From the NCBI GenBank assembly GCA_002794465.1, contig MTSL01000165.1:1-35270 (forward strand): a stretch of 35,270 bases of DNA, written 5' to 3'. Positions 8,445 through 16,818 of this stretch are shown piece after piece. The notes under the pieces are model-generated. The model did not search any database. It saw only the letters and a program-made list of their open reading frames with translations, and had not been told where the DNA came from. The first letter of the stretch is position 1, and each line of letters begins with the position of its first letter. The DNA is from Paramicrosporidium saccamoebae (taxonomy: Eukaryota; Rozellomycota). Position numbers and translations under genes: made by a program.

Positions 8445-10037
8445 TCAATCTTCCTCCGTGGCAGTGTCGTCTGCTTCAGAGGCTGCCTCACTCTCGGAGC
8501 CTTCTTCCTCATTAGAGTCTTCATCGCTATTAAAGTCTTCGTCATACTCTTCCCCTACACTAGATTCGTCACCGCCGTCATCGTAGTCCTCGTCGGGTGA
8601 ACTCTCGTCATCCCCATTCATGCGCATCCTCTTTACCGCCGCCTCGTCTTCCGAGTCGCTAAATTCCTTGGTCACCTTTTTGCGTCGGCCCTCGTCTTCA
8701 TCCTTGGATCGGAAGTCAATGTTCTTTTGTTTCAAAAAGTCCTCCAAGAATTGGTATTCCTCCTTGGCAATATTGCTAAAGGACACGTCCTGACCCGACT
8801 TGAGGTAAAATTTAAGATCAAAGCTGCGCGGGTTGCCAGAACCAGAGCCCATTCGCGCAAACTCGACATGTGAGATTTCTCCATTTGGGATGAGCGTGAC
8901 GGGCTTGGGCAGGAACAGGATGTTGCGCTCCAGAGGATACAGGAACCCTTCGTTGGCCTTGAACGCGCATTTGATCGAATTTCCATTGCCCTGACTACGG
9001 AATGAGCCCGGCACAATAATCTTTTGTCCTGCAAGCAAACGGAACAGAGTGCTGACCACTTCAAAGGTGGGGGCATCGTATTGCATCTGCAGCTTTCCCT
9101 CGTATTTGCTCTTTATGGTCTCTTCGTCAATGTTTTGAAGGGCCACTTCAATTTCCTCGTCCTTGTTGAACTGGAAAACGAGGAAGGGATAGCGTGTTTG
9201 TCCCTGTCGGATGGGGGGATCGAGTGCCAGCACAAACAAGACGTGCATCTCATCCGCCTTTGGGAGAAGGAACAACTTGACGATGCTGCTATACAGAATT
9301 TTGTGGTCATAACTCTTTCCATGGAGACGCAGATAAGATGGCGTCATGTCCATTTGGAAGCGTCCTCGAGGAACAATACAAGGGAGCTCGGGGAGCGAGA
9401 CAATCACTTCGCCAGTCACTTGGTTCATTTCCGAGAAGCCCTTGATCTTTTCGCACAGCGACTTTGCGGCGTCCAAACCTTCGTCGCCCTCTTCTGCAGA
9501 GTCGCTCTCGTTTCCGGGAACATATAGCCGCATCTCTACCAGCGTGTCCGTCTTTTTGTCCACATTCTCCGGCTGGGAGAATTCAATGGCAATTTCGTCC
9601 TTGATGGTGACGACTGCATTAGTGACTTCCTTTAAGGGCAGGTCAAATGCCATTCTGTCGCCAACCTTGAATTCCAGATGGTTGCCATCAATCTCTGCCT
9701 TTCCCCAATTCCAACCCTTTACCGAGAGCTCTTTGGTTTCAAACGGCACCTGGTAGTGTTCCTTGACAAAATCCTTCAGCTCCTCCAGTGCCTCTGCTGG
9801 GAGACCATCAAATTTGTGCACAGACCCGTCCTTCAAGTAGATGCGCAGCTCATAACCACGCATGGCACGAAACCAGGCGATGCTGCTAAAGTCTGCCGAG
9901 GCGAGGGTGGTGACTTGAGCAGTGCTACTCTCCTTCCAGCCCAGTCCACCTTGCGCCAATTTCAGCTTTCCAGCACTCTTGGCGGTGAGCGACTGGAGGT
10001 AGACTTGGTCATAAGACAGTGTTCCCGCGTCGAGCAT
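8445..10037 (-). CDS. POB3: FACT histone chaperone subunit SSRP1/Pob3
   Basis: Partner of Spt16 in FACT, which handles H2A-H2B and H3-H4 during transcription and replication. From ATG 10037 it is 530 residues, beginning MLDAGTLSYDQVYLQ; AKSAGKLKLAQGGLGWK is the family's N-terminal signature. The Pob3-N and PH-like (SSRech/Rttp106) domains run to about residue 430, with GRFQMDMTPSYLRLHGKSYDH in the middle domain. The tail is strongly acidic and Ser-rich, and there is no HMG box, as in yeast Pob3 and unlike animal SSRP1. An upstream in-frame ATG at 10157 adds 40 unconserved residues and would overlap two exons of the divergent SF3b10 gene, so I reject it. Only 33 bp separate the two start codons. 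Confidence 0.95.
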   Translation of the reverse strand: MLDAGTLSYDQVYLQSLTAKSAGKLKLAQGGLGWKESSTAQVTTLASADFSSIAWFRAMRGYELRIYLKDGSVHKFDGLPAEALEELKDFVKEHYQVPFETKELSVKGWNWGKAEIDGNHLEFKVGDRMAFDLPLKEVTNAVVTIKDEIAIEFSQPENVDKKTDTLVEMRLYVPGNESDSAEEGDEGLDAAKSLCEKIKGFSEMNQVTGEVIVSLPELPCIVPRGRFQMDMTPSYLRLHGKSYDHKILYSSIVKLFLLPKADEMHVLFVLALDPPIRQGQTRYPFLVFQFNKDEEIEVALQNIDEETIKSKYEGKLQMQYDAPTFEVVSTLFRLLAGQKIIVPGSFRSQGNGNSIKCAFKANEGFLYPLERNILFLPKPVTLIPNGEISHVEFARMGSGSGNPRSFDLKFYLKSGQDVSFSNIAKEEYQFLEDFLKQKNIDFRSKDEDEGRRKKVTKEFSDSEDEAAVKRMRMNGDDESSPDEDYDDGGDESSVGEEYDEDFNSDEDSNEEEGSESEAASEADDTATEED

Positions 10038-10070
10038 ATTTACGGCGCCGCCGGGCCTGGTCCACCCCCG

Positions 10071-10468
10071 ATGGATGGGATAAGTTTCAACCAGCTTGAG
10101 CACTGTACTGGCTCGTTTCTCATCTAATATTATAGTGCAGGCAAAATATGTGGGCACGGGTCATTCCGACACTACTAGAAAGTACCCCGATTAGACATCT
10201 AACAGTTAGGGAGTGGCTTGAGACTCAACACAAGGATACTTTTGCGTCCTTCCTGGGTCATTCTAATCTTGTAAAGTACGTTTCGGTGGCCACTGGCGAG
10301 TGTTCTGCTCGAACGAGGCTCAACTTGCTGACTAGCATGCTGGTGCCACTAGTCAAACAACATGAATGTGAGCCGACGTATCAGCCTGAATTCTTATCTG
10401 GTGCTGCGACGACCGTACCAAAGCCACCCGTAGATGATCAAGGTGAAGAGGACATGGCTCTAGACTAA
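10071..10468 (+). CDS. SF3B5: Splicing factor 3B subunit 5 (SF3b10), two introns
   Basis: Small subunit of the U2 snRNP SF3b complex. Exons 10071-10104, 10136-10181 and 10210-10468 give 112 residues; introns of 31 nt (10105-10135) and 28 nt (10182-10209) are GT-AG with CTAAT/CTAAC branch sites 7 and 6 nt before the AG. The spliced protein reads QLEHLQAKYVGTGHSDTTRK then EWLETQHKDTFASFLGH, aligning with SF3b10 (QLEHLQ.KY.GTGH.DTT..EWL..QH.D....GH) without gaps. The C-terminus (PLVKQHE... to EEDMALD) is about 25 residues longer than in animals. Reading without splicing gives a 106-residue ORF from 10148 with an unrelated N-terminus. Divergent from SSRP1 with a 33-bp shared promoter. Confidence 0.9.
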
Positions 10469-10940
10469 CGAACCATAACCTAGAAGAGCCGTTTTATGTT
10501 TATATTCAATGAATCGAGTCCCTTGTATTAGGTATATCGAATCGTCTATATTCAGCGTATCGAGTTGGTCGTATTCAGTGCATTGAATCGGTCACTCTGT
10601 ATTAAGCGTTCCACGTCCGTTACGCAATAACCTATGTTCATTACATGGAATTCTCCATGTCCATTATATGGAACCTTTAACTCTTGCACCACTTGGTACT
10701 CATCAATTCCCCCCCTCTCTCTTCACCCCATTGTTTTCGACTATTCCTCTTGATTGGCTAGAATGGGCCAATAACGTGGAACGTAGGGCATTGTGCATTG
10801 TTTGGTAAACGGCCAATTGGCGTTCAGCAAAGGTTTGGGGATTGGTCAGCGGTGAGGCCGTTCTTGTTTGCCAAAGCCCAAGCCAAGACCGCAGTCGCAA
10901 CCGCAACCTCGACTGCAAGCAGCACTCCAAGGAAATGGCT
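10469..10940. other. Intergenic / Rac 5' region with degenerate repeats
   Basis: About 10500-10680 holds degenerate ~20-30 bp direct repeats based on ttcagcgtatcgagtcggtc and catggaatt/ccatgtcca. The rest, up to the Rac start at 10941, has an in-frame extension I do not accept as coding. No other gene seen. Confidence 0.5.
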
Positions 10941-11549
10941 ATGCAGGCAATCAAATGTGTAGTAGTGGGAGACGGAGCCGTCGGTAAGACATGCCTTCTC
11001 ATCAGCTACACCACAAACGCGTTCCCTGGGGAGTATATCCCCACAGTATTTGATAACTATTCTGCAAATGTGCAGGTCGATGGCAAGCCCATCAGTCTGG
11101 GGTTGTGGGACACGGCGGGCCAGGAAGACTATGACCGACTGCGTCCTCTGAGCTATCCGCAAACAGATGTCTTTCTGATTACCTTTTCGCTGGTAAATCC
11201 CGCTTCGTTCCAGAATGTCAAAACAAAGTGGGTCCCTGAACTGCAGCATCACTGTCCTGGCACTCCATTCCTCCTTGTTGGGACTAAGCTGGATCTACGA
11301 GATGACGAAGAGACCATCTCCAAATTGTCGGAGCGCAAGCAGGCGCCCGTCACTTATGCACAAGGTGTCGCTTTGGCCCGCGAAATTGGCGCCGTAAAGT
11401 ATCTGGAATGCTCGGCACTGACACAAAAGGGACTAAAGAATGCCTTTGACGAGTCGATCAGGGCAGTGCTCTACCCACAACCCGTCGGAAAGAAGGGGAA
11501 GAAAGATTTGGCAGGTGGAAAGAAGAAGAGAAAGTGTTCTATTCAGTGA
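10941..11549 (+). CDS. RAC1: Rac-type Rho GTPase
   Basis: Membrane-anchored switch controlling actin and NADPH-oxidase/PAK-type effectors. From ATG 10941 ([17 protein letters not shown]) it is 202 residues, the family length. P-loop GDGAVGKT (10-17), switch [14 protein letters not shown], switch [27 protein letters not shown] (115-118), the Rho insert and SAL are all present. It ends in a polybasic stretch KKKRK and CAAX box CSIQ, whose terminal Gln favours farnesylation. Upstream ATGs at 10842 and 10935 are in frame, but the first would add 33 residues absent from the family. AATAAA at 11562-11567, 13 nt past the stop. Confidence 0.97.
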   Translation: MQAIKCVVVGDGAVGKTCLLISYTTNAFPGEYIPTVFDNYSANVQVDGKPISLGLWDTAGQEDYDRLRPLSYPQTDVFLITFSLVNPASFQNVKTKWVPELQHHCPGTPFLLVGTKLDLRDDEETISKLSERKQAPVTYAQGVALAREIGAVKYLECSALTQKGLKNAFDESIRAVLYPQPVGKKGKKDLAGGKKKRKCSIQ

Positions 11550-11561
11550 ACTACTTTGTTG

Positions 11562-11567
11562 AATAAA
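11562..11567 (+). terminator. AATAAA poly(A) signal of Rac
   Basis: AATAAA 13 nt downstream of the TGA stop. Confidence 0.6.
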
Positions 11568-11707
11568 ATTCTCCAAACTATCTAGCGGTGTGTCGTGTTG
11601 TCTTGTCTTGTTTTGTATTGTACTTGTTATTATTGTTAGCAGGTCAGGGGTGGTGGTTAACAGCAGATCCAAAGATTAGGAATATGGGACTATAAATGTG
11701 AAAGAGT

Positions 11708-11780
11708 GTATTTATTGATCAGAAATAACGAGTTTCAGTGATTGCATAAGCGTCTATTTATTAATCAGGAATAACGGGTT
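11708..11780 (+). repeat. Direct repeat pair in 11550-11870 intergenic DNA
   Basis: Two 27-bp copies (11708-11734 and 11754-11780) with 4 differences, built on tatttattgatcagaaataa. Otherwise the ~320-bp gap between Rac and the next gene holds nothing I can name. Confidence 0.6.
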
Positions 11781-11870
11781 GTGGACATGAAAGATATATC
11801 CACTACTCAGAGCATTGGTCGGAGAGTCATGATTACTAACGCACATCTCCTACTTAGACCTGGTATAAAC

Positions 11871-14705
11871 TCACATGGGATTTAAATGCTTGGATCGCCC
11901 GTAAATTGATATTGCAGAGCTAATAAACTTTTTCATAAATCGGTCAGTATCACTCATCTTTACCATCTCAATCCTCAAGGATCGATATAAGAAGAACTTT
12001 GCCTCGCCCTCATCTGGCAGCTGCGTTGGCATCTTGCCCTTCAGTCCTTTGACGAAATCATAGCAGTGCACCATGGCTATATCCTGCAGTGGGGATTCTG
12101 TCATTCCTGCAGCACAAAAATAGGCTGGACAGGAGGCGAGCTGTTTATCCATGCACATGTAATACTTGTTCAGCCAATATTTGGGGTCATGGTGTCGTTG
12201 CGGATGATGGATGGCCTCGACAGCATTGTTATTGTACGCCATTTCAGCTATCCGGTGAATCTTGTCTACTGGCCGTCCTTCGGGTGGTATCCTAATGATT
12301 CTCTTAATCTCTCTGGCCTCTCCTACTTCGAGACTCCAGAGCTGCTGTTGGCGGTTAACATTGTCGGCAGCTATCTGGTCAGCAGCGGCCTTTAAGTCTT
12401 TGGCAACGGATAGCGGGATCAAAGGACCATCGTCCACCCCATCTGCCTCGGGGACTACCCTCTTGGTCTCCATGTAGTAACGAACCAAGGAGGGAGTGGG
12501 CAAGTCGCCCTCGTCATGCTGACGAACAATGATTGCAGCGAGCAGAGTCAGGACTTGCTTCTTGTGACTCTTGTTCATATTCTTCACATAAGCCTGATTC
12601 ATCAGGTAATTTACTGGCACGTTCAAGTAATCCGACGTTGGAAGACTCGGAGTTGCCCGATTTGCCTCCTCTACAAGTTGGCTAATCTTGGACGGTTCCA
12701 TGCTTGGCACACCTTCTCTGAACACTTCGGCTCGCCATTCTCCAACATGTCTGGAATATGTTCTGGCAACGTTTTGACTGAGCCTCTTGTATTCTTCCGC
12801 TTCTTCTGGGTTACTCTCGGCAGGGTTTCTTAGTCGGACACTGTCTAACAAGATTGCTCGAATAGTGTCCTTGACTGCGACTGACTCCATAGCATCTCCG
12901 GGCACAGCTGCGAGTATTGCCAGTGAATACTGCAGAATTTTTCTCGATAGGGCTTTACTTTTCAAAAAGTTTTTCACAAGACCCAGTATAATCAGCGGAC
13001 TATTGGCTGCAGGATCATTTAGTTTAGTCAATTCCATGACCCAGTCATGGATGAAAAAGGGCTTTTCGTTGGAGATTTTGTGGAAATTGCCCTGTTTAAA
13101 TTCGTGCTTCAGATTGTTGACAAAATAGTCCAGCCTTCTTGTGCACTTCAAAATGTCAATCTCAACTCGAACAACAGATATTGCCCTGTTCACCATGTCG
13201 ATGGCAGAGGCTTCCTTCTTCAACAAAGGATACCTTTCTATTAGATGATCCAACTGTACTCGGAGCTCTTCCGGTGGAAGGTATATATGCGCAAGCTCGT
13301 CCCAAGCCGACCAGCCCTCTTGATCGTCTTGCAAAACTTTGGGCAGGGCAGTTTCAAGAACCACTAAGGCAGACTTTGAATGGCGTCTTTTCATAACATT
13401 TATCCGCTCTAATAGTTTTTGGACAATATGCTTCTTCCTTTCCACGTTACTCACCAAAGTTTTCCTAAAAAACTTGGCTTGCGTTTTCTCTTCTTTTAGC
13501 TGTTTTACTTTGGAGCCGATGCGGTTCATTTGAGCCTGAAGTTTTACTAATTTCCTTTCTCCTTCTAGAAATTGACTGTAAAGGGCATGCCGCTCCTCTG
13601 ATGCCTTTTGGAGCTTTTGAAATGGTTCACTTACGTCGGGATTGTTTGCTGATTCTTCGTCAATCGCCATTGTCAATTCTCTCTCCAAGCCTTGCTGCCT
13701 TGATAATGACTGAGATAGCTTGCATTCGTTTACAATAATTTCGTCATTGTGAGCGATCAAATCGTTCAAAGAGTCAATGTAGTCGTTAATTTGCGCAAGT
13801 AACGTGTCAATGTGTCCCTTGTCATTTGGGAGCACAGCATTACTAGATTCGAAATTGCATCGTTTCTTAGTCTTTTGAGTCACTGCATTCAGTTCTGATA
13901 GTGTTTCAATTCGGAAGACAGTTTTTTTCATCATGGCGTCATATTCAGAAAAGCGCACTGATTCTATTGCTTTTCGGTGTTTGAGCACAATGCTGTGCAA
14001 AAATTCCACAGATTGCAAAATGTTCGTGTCTCTCTTACTACGAGTCAGACTGGCCACATGCCGATCAAAGTCGTTAAGATCGACCAAATTAGCAATAGCT
14101 GGCCGCAGCCCGGACATTACTTCGAGGTAACTGTCGACAATTTTTTCCAAGTCGATGGCTAATTCTAGCTGCACTTCTTGCATCACCCTCAGCTCCTCCT
14201 CCAAGACATAACGGAGATTAGAATCCTTGATTGCTGTTGCTTCTGCCTGGGCCCAGTGCTTTTTCGAGACCAACTTTGCCTCATCCACAATTTTGGCGTT
14301 AACAGCCTCCTCCATGCTCTGTTTGATCGTGTTGATATGGTCCTTTTCGTGGGCTGTCTTTGCCTGAAGGTCGGCGATTTTGGGTACCGCATTCAGAGAG
14401 CGATCATATTCGCTCTGAGACTCGCTCTCGTTCTTATTTGCACTTTCCAGCGCTAGAATAGCAGCTCGCCTGGATTCTCCAAGTGCCTCTTCTCTCGTTT
14501 CGAGCTGCTTAAGAGAGGTGGCTTGCGTATCTAGCTCCTCATTGGTTTTTGTAGTGTCCACCATTCGGGTCTGGGCCAGATCGAATGCATCTTGTGCCTG
14601 CCGTAGCTCCTCTTGCGCCACTTGGTATGCTTTCTCGAGATATTCTTGATCAAATGCTAGAGAACCACCAAGGATGACAATGATGACAGCGGCCAACTTC
14701 ATCAT
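11871..14705 (-). CDS. Large secreted coiled-coil protein, unknown function
   Basis: 944 residues. The N-terminus MMKLAAVIIVILGGSLAFDQ is a classic signal peptide, with cleavage predicted near residue 18. Long Gln/Glu/Ala-rich heptad stretches (about 20-190 and 300-430) predict coiled coil. A globular, mostly helical region follows (about 450-800). The C-terminal ~120 residues contain clustered cysteines (CMDK, SCPAYFCAAG, VHCYDF), suggesting a disulfide-bonded domain. No C-terminal membrane helix. I recognise no known family. It heads a run of four minus-strand secreted or membrane genes. ATTGG/CCAAT motifs lie just upstream (around 14710-14785). Confidence 0.75.
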   Translation of the reverse strand: MMKLAAVIIVILGGSLAFDQEYLEKAYQVAQEELRQAQDAFDLAQTRMVDTTKTNEELDTQATSLKQLETREEALGESRRAAILALESANKNESESQSEYDRSLNAVPKIADLQAKTAHEKDHINTIKQSMEEAVNAKIVDEAKLVSKKHWAQAEATAIKDSNLRYVLEEELRVMQEVQLELAIDLEKIVDSYLEVMSGLRPAIANLVDLNDFDRHVASLTRSKRDTNILQSVEFLHSIVLKHRKAIESVRFSEYDAMMKKTVFRIETLSELNAVTQKTKKRCNFESSNAVLPNDKGHIDTLLAQINDYIDSLNDLIAHNDEIIVNECKLSQSLSRQQGLERELTMAIDEESANNPDVSEPFQKLQKASEERHALYSQFLEGERKLVKLQAQMNRIGSKVKQLKEEKTQAKFFRKTLVSNVERKKHIVQKLLERINVMKRRHSKSALVVLETALPKVLQDDQEGWSAWDELAHIYLPPEELRVQLDHLIERYPLLKKEASAIDMVNRAISVVRVEIDILKCTRRLDYFVNNLKHEFKQGNFHKISNEKPFFIHDWVMELTKLNDPAANSPLIILGLVKNFLKSKALSRKILQYSLAILAAVPGDAMESVAVKDTIRAILLDSVRLRNPAESNPEEAEEYKRLSQNVARTYSRHVGEWRAEVFREGVPSMEPSKISQLVEEANRATPSLPTSDYLNVPVNYLMNQAYVKNMNKSHKKQVLTLLAAIIVRQHDEGDLPTPSLVRYYMETKRVVPEADGVDDGPLIPLSVAKDLKAAADQIAADNVNRQQQLWSLEVGEAREIKRIIRIPPEGRPVDKIHRIAEMAYNNNAVEAIHHPQRHHDPKYWLNKYYMCMDKQLASCPAYFCAAGMTESPLQDIAMVHCYDFVKGLKGKMPTQLPDEGEAKFFLYRSLRIEMVKMSDTDRFMKKFISSAISIYGRSKHLNPM

Positions 14706-14786
14706 CGTGCCAAGCTCTGCTCCAATCAGAATACAGTTCCGGATCTTTGAACAAGTACGATTGGGATGGAAGGAAGACCAATCAAG

Positions 14787-14792
14787 TTTATT
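14787..14792 (-). terminator. AATAAA abutting the stop of the 14792-15592 gene
   Basis: Minus-strand TAAATAAA: the last base of the stop is the first of the poly(A) signal. Confidence 0.55.
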
Positions 14793-15592
14793 TATAATGA
14801 AACTGAAACTCTTGGACTGTTTGCTTTTCTAAAGAGCTGACGTGCTAGGAAAATGCCACCTACCATTGCGCAGGATCCCACTAACCCCAAAGAGAGAAGG
14901 ATTCCGGCACCCCAATCATTAAGACTGCTAAATCGAGGTTTCTTTGTGGGTGTAGATGTCGTTGAAACGACGCCGTGACTTGGCACTCCTGCAGTGCATG
15001 TGTCTTTAATGTCTGATATTCCAGTCCCTGAACTTGGATCAGGCGTTGACACTGGCGTTCCCCCAGACAACAGATCCAACAGCCCAGAAAACGACAGAGT
15101 TGTCTTTGTGCCGTTTAGGCTATTCTGCGGACCTGTAATGACTGTCTGCCCCGTATTTGAGGTAGGTGCTCCAGCATGTTTACTTGCCGAGGTTGAATCA
15201 CTGGTGGGCTTGGCTTCCTGGTCGCCTGCGATGATGCGAATGTGCTCTTCGTCCACTGAGCGAATACTCTTTCCCAATTCTGGACCAAGACCCGTAATCT
15301 CTTGACCCACTGCTCCCTTTATAGACCCCGCTAGTCTTATCGCTTTGAATTGCTCATCCCGATGCTTTACGTTGAGACTTTCGCTAATAAGACGCTCAAA
15401 AGCGAGCCCATTAATGTCCTGTGCTTTGATGGCGTTGGTGACGAGACTCGCTGCGTCGGCAGCCATTGGATAGTAGTTCAGGGTGTCTATTACTGCTTGT
15501 GTAAGCTGTTGCTTGATATCGTCAACCACACCCTCCCCTCCCACAACATGGACTGACAGAATGGCGAACAGAGGGATCCACCATAGCATCAT
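14792..15592 (-). CDS. Putative type I membrane protein, unknown function
   Basis: 266 residues. Signal peptide 1-18 (MMLWWIPLFAILSVHVVG). A helical ectodomain (about 20-120) is followed by a Ser/Thr/Pro-rich, probably O-glycosylated stalk (about 125-220). A single membrane helix (about 228-252, GAGILLSLGLVGSCAMVGGIFLA, given here as a longer segment split at GSC) ends in a short basic tail. No known domain recognised. Topology resembles the 15883 and 16819 genes, but their C-terminal LPxGxLxxAW motif is missing. CCAAT/ATTGG motifs lie upstream (around 15617-15650). Confidence 0.7.
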   Translation of the reverse strand: MMLWWIPLFAILSVHVVGGEGVVDDIKQQLTQAVIDTLNYYPMAADAASLVTNAIKAQDINGLAFERLISESLNVKHRDEQFKAIRLAGSIKGAVGQEITGLGPELGKSIRSVDEEHIRIIAGDQEAKPTSDSTSASKHAGAPTSNTGQTVITGPQNSLNGTKTTLSFSGLLDLLSGGTPVSTPDPSSGTGISDIKDTCTAGVPSHGVVSTTSTPTKKPRFSSLNDWGAGILLSLGLVGSCAMVGGIFLARQLFRKANSPRVSVSL

Positions 15593-15690
15593 CTAGTCAG
15601 TGAAGCATCTCGAACCTGATCCAATAATAGTGCGCCCGCAGTCTCCAATCACATTCCTTCTTCCAACACCAATACTATCCTATGAGATTT

Positions 15691-15776
15691 GTCACGTAGT
15701 GGGGACAATGTCACGTAGCGGGGACAATGTTACGTAGCGGGGATAATATCACGTAGCGGGGATAATATCACGTATC
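15691..15776 (+). repeat. 19-bp tandem repeat, ~4.5 copies
   Basis: Units at 15691, 15710, 15729 and 15748 and a partial unit at 15767, each of the form gtcacgtagcggggacaat. This is the terminal motif of the dispersed repeat family amplified in tandem. Confidence 0.9.
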
Positions 15777-15877
15777 TTGTCAGACGAGAGGAACACTCGT
15801 TCGCTGCTAATCTTTAAATCGCAGGGACACAAATCTTATTGTTCTTAAGTATCCAGCTAATCAATCTTCTACACCAC
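15691..15877 (+). repeat. Dispersed intergenic repeat, copy 2 (tandemly expanded end)
   Basis: Beyond the 19-bp array it carries the GTTCGCTGCTAATC and AGTATCCAGCTAATCAATC blocks shared with the copies at 3931 and 27003, and it ends next to the 3' end of the 15883 gene. Confidence 0.7.
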
Positions 15878-15881
15878 AAGA

Positions 15882-15887
15882 TTTATT
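15882..15887 (-). terminator. AATAAA containing the stop of the 15883 gene
   Basis: The TAA stop (15885-15883) lies inside the minus-strand AATAAA. Confidence 0.6.
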
Positions 15888-16374
15888 GTCGCTTGTATTT
15901 GATGAATAGAACTAGCGCCAAGATGCCAACAATAGCTAGAACTGATGCAACCACGACAATTACCCAAAAACGAAAGCTGGTGTCCCCAAATTTGCAGACA
16001 TTCTTCCACGCTGTTTTTAAATCTCCCTGGGGAAGCGACTCGACCGTATCGCGGAGATGGAAGCCCTTACAAAGATTGTTCTTGACAAAGGTGGCCTGTC
16101 CCGTGAGCTCGGCGGGGGTGACATTTTTGACCAGCATTGTGCAGTTGACAGTGTCAGAGCAGACAACCTTGCATTCGTCCAAGGTGAGCTTTTCAACGGA
16201 AATATTTGCACCGTCTTTGATTAGGCCTTTGAGTTTTGCGGTCAGTAGTTCGGGCTGTGTCGCGCTTTTCGAAGATTTCTTGTTTGTGCGAGATGGTGTC
16301 GAGTTTAGTACTGATCTCTTGCGTGCCTCTACAGCTAAAACCAAAAAGGATATAAAGAGTGTGGCAATTTTCAT
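15883..16374 (-). CDS. Small type I membrane protein with CysCys-AW module
   Basis: 163 residues from ATG 16374, chosen because it gives a clean signal peptide (MKIATLFISFLVLAVEA). An upstream in-frame ATG at 16446 lies ahead of the TATA-like box. The ectodomain ends with C102...LPQG(114-117)...AW(122-123)...C127, then one membrane helix (about 137-158) and a short KYKRQ tail. The ~90-residue C-terminal region is homologous to that of the 16819 gene: LVKNVTPAEL matches LFVTNVDATKL, then LC...LPxGxLxxAWxxxC and a membrane helix. No known family recognised. Promoter: TATAAATA about 27-35 nt upstream with ATTGG before it. Confidence 0.75.
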   Translation of the reverse strand: MKIATLFISFLVLAVEARKRSVLNSTPSRTNKKSSKSATQPELLTAKLKGLIKDGANISVEKLTLDECKVVCSDTVNCTMLVKNVTPAELTGQATFVKNNLCKGFHLRDTVESLPQGDLKTAWKNVCKFGDTSFRFWVIVVVASVLAIVGILALVLFIKYKRQ

Positions 16375-16400
16375 AAACGAAACAACTGTAACTTGCCAAA

Positions 16401-16410
16401 TATTTATAAT
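16401..16410 (-). promoter_or_regulatory. TATA-like box of the 15883 gene
   Basis: Minus-strand ATTATAAATA 27-36 nt before ATG 16374. An ATTGG (CCAAT-box complement) lies a few bases further upstream (about 16418). Confidence 0.5.
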
Positions 16411-16818
16411 CAAGCGACCAATGAATGATGCCCAAAAAGCAAACAACCCTTGACGAGATGATGAGACAATGGAATGGCGAGACGATTAAATAATGATACA
16501 ATGCTACAACAGTGCCATGAGATGCAATGTCACAACAAGACAACGATATTATTTAGACGTAGAGGATCGATGGGGTATTTGTGTGCTAGAGTGGATCGCT
16601 TTTCCGGGTATTTGAGGACTATTAAGTTATTTGTGAGACTATAAATTGGTCGTTGGATTGACTGAATAAATTCTCATCTCGTCCCATTTCGTCTCTTCTC
16701 GCCTGACAAAGTCTGTGGTTTATCCTCACTACGCAACATAATGGCGTCATCTTGAGAGGTGTATGGTGGTAAAAACTTTTATTCACTTTCATTTACATTC
16801 TCATTCGTTCTGTGGAAT
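16411..16818. other. Intergenic, ~410 bp
   Basis: Contains the reverse-oriented dispersed repeat at 16557-16738; the rest has no supportable gene. Confidence 0.5.
16557..16738 (-). repeat. Dispersed intergenic repeat, copy 3 (reverse)
   Basis: Starts gacgtagagg and ends tatcctcactacgcaaca. The left part (gggtatttgtgtgctagagtgg...) is nearly identical to the reverse complement of 27080-27112. The right part (gactataaa..ggtcgttggattgactgaataaattctc, in two blocks) is nearly identical to 31561-31604. Confidence 0.85.

Larger units (their letters stand above)
15593..15882. other. Intergenic with tandem and dispersed repeats
   Basis: Gap of 290 bp, mostly taken up by the repeat described at 15691-15877. 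Confidence 0.6.

Noticed and set aside
10038-10157. 40-residue N-terminal extension of SSRP1 from ATG 10157
   Set aside because: Not conserved in the family and overlaps the spliced SF3b10 exons on the other strand.
10148-10209. Unspliced start of the SF3b10 ORF at 10148
   Set aside because: Gives an unrelated N-terminus, whereas the two-intron model aligns with SF3b10 throughout.
10842-10940. 33-residue N-terminal extension of Rac
   Set aside because: Rho GTPases start at the [15 protein letters not shown] methionine; the extension has no family support.
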